Below are positions 60,655-64,000 of a stretch of 64,000 nucleotides of DNA, piece by piece. Origin of the DNA: Thermosediminibacter litoriperuensis (GTDB lineage: Bacteria > Bacillota > Thermosediminibacteria > Thermosediminibacterales > Thermosediminibacteraceae); NCBI RefSeq assembly GCF_008124715.1, contig NZ_VNHO01000001.1, positions 1 through 64,000 of the forward strand, written 5' to 3'. The position numbers and the translations under genes were made by a program. A model generated the notes under the pieces. That model had not been told where the DNA came from. It worked only from the letters and a program-made list of their open reading frames with translations, and made no database searches. Position 1 is the first letter of the stretch. Each line of letters starts with the position of its first letter.

Positions 60655-61415
60655 GGCGAATTCAACATTCCTTGCAGTACTAACTGTATAATTTTGTAAC
60701 TGCCGTTGAATAAAACATCCAGGGCCACCACGTACATCGGTAGCGCTATAATCAGGGCAATAAACCCGATAATTATTTTAAAGGGCAACCCCACAATAAA
60801 CACGTTCATCTGGGGTACCGTCCTGGCTATGACCCCCAAGGCGAAATCCGCCAGGAAAGTAGCTACAACAGCGGGAATACTCATTTTTACCCCCGCCTCG
60901 AACATTCCAAAGAAACTTTTAAGCATCCCCTCTAGGAAAGAATGGTGAAAGACGGCTCCCCCCAGGGGTAATATATCATAGCTTTTTATTAATGCATTTA
61001 GCAAAACATGGTGGCCGTTAATACTCAGAAATATGAGGATGGTGAGGATGTAAAAGAAATTCCCCATTACCGGTACCTGGGCGTTGGTTTGAGGATCTAT
61101 GACGTTTACTATACCGAAACCCATTTCCAGGTCTATTATCTCGCCGCATATGTACACTGCCGAGAATACTACGAATGTTATGAACCCTATGGAAAGCCCT
61201 ACTGCTGTTTCTCTAATAAAAAGGATCACCGTATCCCACAGATTATCAGGCAGGGGTATTTTATTTACAACCGGGTAAATGATTATAGCGATCAACGCTG
61301 ATACGCCTAACCTGCCCTGCACTGGAAATTCACGCCTGCCGAAAACCGGTGTTAGGATAAAAAACCCCAGAATTCTGAAAAAAATCATAAAAAAATTTAC
61401 TAATTGAAACTCCAT
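60651..61415 (-). CDS. fliR: Flagellar export protein FliR
   Basis: 254 residues with about six membrane helices: RILGFFILTPVFGRREFPVQGRLG, TFVVFSAVYICGEIIDLEMGFGIVNVIDPQTN and VFIVGLPFKIIIGFIALIIALP. Part of the FliPQR export gate. Not fused to flhB, unlike in some clostridia. Confidence 0.95.
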   Translation of the reverse strand: MEFQLVNFFMIFFRILGFFILTPVFGRREFPVQGRLGVSALIAIIIYPVVNKIPLPDNLWDTVILFIRETAVGLSIGFITFVVFSAVYICGEIIDLEMGFGIVNVIDPQTNAQVPVMGNFFYILTILIFLSINGHHVLLNALIKSYDILPLGGAVFHHSFLEGMLKSFFGMFEAGVKMSIPAVVATFLADFALGVIARTVPQMNVFIVGLPFKIIIGFIALIIALPMYVVALDVLFNGSYKIIQLVLQGMLNSP

Positions 61416-61431
61416 TTTATTTCACCGGTGC

Positions 61432-61701
61432 TCAATGTATAAAATTGGGTATTTCTCTAAATAGGGTTTCCGTAAAGTTCACCATCATATTAAGCATCCA
61501 AGGCCCGAATATCAAAATAGCCGCCATCACCGCCACGATCTTTGGCACGAATGTCAGGGATTGTTCCTGTATCTGCGTCGTAGCCTGGAAAATACTAATT
61601 AACAGTCCGACCAGCATTCCAATGCCTAGCATCGGAGCTGACACCAGTAGAACCACACTAAGTGCTTCACGGGCCAGATAAATTACGGTCTCCTGTGTCA
61701 A
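61432..61701 (-). CDS. fliQ: Flagellar export protein FliQ
   Basis: 89 residues with two membrane helices and the family stretch GLLISIFQATTQIQEQSLTFVPKI. TTG start at 61701 with GGGGTGG upstream. Export gate with FliP and FliR. Confidence 0.95.
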   Translation of the reverse strand: MTQETVIYLAREALSVVLLVSAPMLGIGMLVGLLISIFQATTQIQEQSLTFVPKIVAVMAAILIFGPWMLNMMVNFTETLFREIPNFIH

Positions 61702-61725
61702 TCCGTCATCCCACCCCGATCATTA

Positions 61726-62490
61726 TCAATGAAAACTCGACAAAAGAGAACCTATAACAAGATTCCACCCGTCCACCATAACAAAAAGCAGTATCTTAAA
61801 CGGAAGTGATATCATAACGGGCGGCAACATCAACATACCCATCGACATCAGAGTACTCGCAACAATCATGTCTATTACCAGAAAAGGTATGAAGATCATA
61901 AATCCCATCTGGAAGGCGGTTTTTAATTCACTGATAATAAAAGCAGGTACCAAAACATAAGTTGGAACATCATCCGGGGTTCTTACCTGGTTTTGCAGTT
62001 TTGCATAATGGAGAAATAGTGCTAAATCCTTTTCTCTGGTTTGCCTGAACATAAAATCCCTCAGTGGCCTCTGTGCTATATGTAAAGCATCCTGCGTGCT
62101 TACTTCTTCTCTGATATAGGGTTGAACCGCATTTTTGTTTATATCGGCAAATACAGGAGCCATGACGAAGAATGTAATGAACAGCGCCAGTCCAATAAGA
62201 ACTTGATTCGGAGGGACCTGCTGAACCCCAAGACCACTGCGTACAAATGAAAGCACGATTACTATTCTTATAAACGAAGTCATCATTATGAGGATGGACG
62301 GAGCCAGAGACAGTATTGTCAGAATAAGTATTACCTGCAATGTTAAAGCCGTTTCCTGGGGATTGCGCGCCGATCTTACAAAATCCAGTACGGGTATAGG
62401 CGGTTCTGGAGCAGCCAAAGCCGTTATTGGTATTAATAAAAGGGTTATGGCTGCGAAAAGCGCCCTGACCCATCTAATTCTCTTCTTCAT
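61726..62490 (-). CDS. fliP: Flagellar export protein FliP
   Basis: 254 residues. Signal-like N-terminus ([18 protein letters not shown]), [48 protein letters not shown] and [52 protein letters not shown]-type gate helices. Start overlaps fliO by four bases. Confidence 0.96.
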   Translation of the reverse strand: MKKRIRWVRALFAAITLLLIPITALAAPEPPIPVLDFVRSARNPQETALTLQVILILTILSLAPSILIMMTSFIRIVIVLSFVRSGLGVQQVPPNQVLIGLALFITFFVMAPVFADINKNAVQPYIREEVSTQDALHIAQRPLRDFMFRQTREKDLALFLHYAKLQNQVRTPDDVPTYVLVPAFIISELKTAFQMGFMIFIPFLVIDMIVASTLMSMGMLMLPPVMISLPFKILLFVMVDGWNLVIGSLLSSFH

Positions 62491-63035
62491 AATTTGTCAT
62501 CACCATCTTTAATACTGTGAATACTCTTTATTTTATTTAAAAAATTATCAAGTTGATTTCCAAAATTCCTGTTTCCAAAACTACCGGTGTTTTCAGCCTC
62601 ATAAATTAATTCCGCAGTTTTTTCATCCAGCTCTCCGATTAGACAAATCTCCCTTTCGGACGCAGCCAATACTTGTAGCCCCATTGGAGACTTAATTATA
62701 AATACCCGGTTGTGGGAATCCAGATGCAGTACATCCACTACTTCCATGTACTTGCTCTTCCAGCGGGGATACGGTGTATATCTGGCCAGCCATCGGGTAG
62801 TTATAAACGCCAGGATGCACACGAAAACTATAGTTATAAAATACACCGCGAACTTCAAAATGATCTGCCACGGGGAAGTCTGTTGTGAATCGCCAGGTTC
62901 TTCAAAACTGTACTTTTTTAAATTATCTACATCTATTGGATCACCATCATCCCCCAGTGCCGCCCAGCTCCCTTTAAATCCTAAAAACAACACTACTAAA
63001 ATAATCAAAGCGTATACACCGTATTTTTTTTTCAT
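62487..63035 (-). CDS. fliO: FliO/FliZ flagellar export accessory protein
   Basis: 182 residues. Signal peptide ([18 protein letters not shown]), one membrane helix near residues 60-85 ([27 protein letters not shown]), then the cytosolic [31 protein letters not shown]. Helps assemble FliP. Between cheY and fliP, as in Bacillus (fliZ). Confidence 0.88.
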   Translation of the reverse strand: MKKKYGVYALIILVVLFLGFKGSWAALGDDGDPIDVDNLKKYSFEEPGDSQQTSPWQIILKFAVYFITIVFVCILAFITTRWLARYTPYPRWKSKYMEVVDVLHLDSHNRVFIIKSPMGLQVLAASEREICLIGELDEKTAELIYEAENTGSFGNRNFGNQLDNFLNKIKSIHSIKDGDDKL

Positions 63036-63048
63036 GTTGCTACCTTCT

Positions 63049-63408
63049 TTACGCCAAAGCTTTCTTAACAGCTTCCAGTACCCTGTCCGGCTGAAACGGT
63101 TTAACGACGAAATCCCTAGCTCCGGCCTGTATCGCGTCTATCACCATTGCCTGCTGTCCCATTGCGGAACACATTATTATCCTCGCATCGGGATCTATAC
63201 TTTTTATCCTCCGAACGGCTTCTATGCCATCCATTTCCGGCATTGTAATATCCATTACAACGAGACTGGGCCTCAATTCTTTAAACTTCTCTACGGCAAC
63301 AGCGCCGTTTTCGGCTTCTCCCACAACCTCATACCCATTCTTTGTGAGTATGTCTTTAATCATCATCCTCATAAATGCAGCATCATCTACGATTAAAATT
63401 CCTGCCAT
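63049..63408 (-). CDS. cheY: CheY response regulator
   Basis: 119 residues: a lone receiver domain. ILIVDDAAFMRMMI (acid pair), VVMDITMPEMDG (phosphorylated Asp, about residue 53), IIMCSAMGQQ (Thr/Ser switch) and FVVKPFQPD (Lys). CheY-P binds the switch protein FliM/FliY. Placed between fliY and fliO, as in Bacillus. Confidence 0.96.
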   Translation of the reverse strand: MAGILIVDDAAFMRMMIKDILTKNGYEVVGEAENGAVAVEKFKELRPSLVVMDITMPEMDGIEAVRRIKSIDPDARIIMCSAMGQQAMVIDAIQAGARDFVVKPFQPDRVLEAVKKALA

Positions 63409-63426
63409 TTTTACTCATCCCCCCGG

Positions 63427-64000
63427 TTACTGTAAGTAATTTATTTTCTCAAAAGAATTTAAAATTTCGGTTATTCTCACTCCGAAACTTTCATCGATCA
63501 CTACAACCTCTCCTCTAGCGATAAGTTTACCGTTTACGAGGATATCTACCGGCTCTCCCGCAAGTTTTTCCAGCTCAATTATCGAGCCCGGTCCTATTTC
63601 CAGTATCTCTTTTATTTTTTTAACCGTTCTCCCCAATTCTACCGATATTTCAAGGGGAACGTCCATGATGAGATCCAGTGAAGATTTCTTGCTGGAAGTT
63701 ACACCCTCACTGAAGTCCTCTAGTTCCACAGGTTTTACACCAACCTTTTCTCCTTTTTTCTCATGCACGGGCTTTTGCGGTTCAGGCGGAGCATTTTCAA
63801 GAACAGGTTCATCCGCATCCCCGCTTTTTGAAGCTTCAAGGGGAATTCCCCTTGATATGGATATCAACTCACTCACCAACTCTTTTGCAAAAGGAATTGA
63901 CATGAGGAGCATTATTTCGCTTTCTATTAAGTCTCCCACTTCCATTTTAAATGAAATCTTCACTATCTTTTCGCCTTTATTGAAATAACTTTTGAGCGAC
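63427..64000 (-). CDS. fliY: FliY flagellar switch protein, C-terminal part (5' end beyond window)
   Basis: The frame is open from 63427 through the right edge. An apparent GTG start at 63963 is not the true one, because the upstream codons read SLKSYFNKGEKI in frame and continue the CheC-like core of FliY. Visible: the end of the CheC-like domain (VKISFKMEVGDLIESEIMLLMSIPFAKELV), a Pro/Glu linker, then the FliN domain (LIMDVPLEISVELGRTVKKIKEILEIGPGSIIELEKLAGEPVDILVNGKLIARGEVVVIDESFGVRI). FliY is a switch component and CheY-P phosphatase. Confidence 0.9.
   Translation of the reverse strand, partial: SLKSYFNKGEKIVKISFKMEVGDLIESEIMLLMSIPFAKELVSELISISRGIPLEASKSGDADEPVLENAPPEPQKPVHEKKGEKVGVKPVELEDFSEGVTSSKKSSLDLIMDVPLEISVELGRTVKKIKEILEIGPGSIIELEKLAGEPVDILVNGKLIARGEVVVIDESFGVRITEILNSFEKINYLQ

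Overview
The window looks like chromosome of an anaerobic, motile, spore-forming (probably thermophilic) member of the Clostridia, close to the Thermosediminibacterales/Thermoanaerobacterales. Supporting signs are a Bacillus/Clostridium-type fla/che operon, a GerW-type sporulation protein and a DUF4264 protein, a ferredoxin-dependent 2-oxoacid oxidoreductase, an IspH-ribosomal S1 fusion known from clostridia, an L-box before lysA, and strong AGGAGG ribosome binding sites. The genus is an inference; no rRNA is present. Nearly every gene is on the minus strand; only a four-tRNA array is on plus.

Layout. 1-307: 5' part of a group IIC intron, inserted just after a terminator and running off the left edge. 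345-8554: small proteins, purB, an aminotransferase, a lipoprotein, a P-loop protein, surE, a TPR protein. 8704-11415: korDABC. 11511-14562: three tandem M42 aminopeptidases. 14647-15125: tRNA-Met, -Thr, -Tyr and -Lys with promoter and terminator. 15107-17688: cheR, speD, fni. 17703-26221: an apparent eight-gene operon from a sigma-A promoter to a terminator (speE, speB, ABC ATPase, unknown, BaiN-like flavoprotein, AroH-Cmk fusion, plsC, ispH-S1). 26232-37616: the accessory B12 region. 37701-42272: dacA, MazG-like, gerW, scpAB, M50 protease. 42331-44039: lysA with a lysine riboswitch. 44052-48747: transporter, mnmA, iscU-iscS-iscR. 48764-64000: the fla/che operon, from fliY (cut by the right edge) down to sigD, fapA and a small last gene.

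The most unusual part is 26.2-37.6 kb. It encodes a B12-dependent mutase with an N-terminal cobalamin domain and a KamD/OraE-like barrel, a separate 77-residue protein resembling the KamE/OraE dimerisation domain, and a P-loop protein that may be a mutase reactivase. With them are two paralogous FAD proteins with cysteine motifs, a PyrK-like electron-transfer protein, a PLP enzyme, a DUF6917-RidA fusion with a second start site inside it, and a winged-helix/FCD regulator. Two nearly identical palindromes (CTCATC-N3-GATGAG) lie just upstream of the first genes of the two transcription units beside the regulator and are good operator candidates. None of the usual lysine or ornithine pathway partners (kamA, kce, kdd, ortAB) is present, so the substrate is unknown. 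My working hypothesis is a regulated anaerobic amino-acid catabolic pathway: PLP/RidA chemistry, flavin-linked oxidation and a B12 rearrangement.
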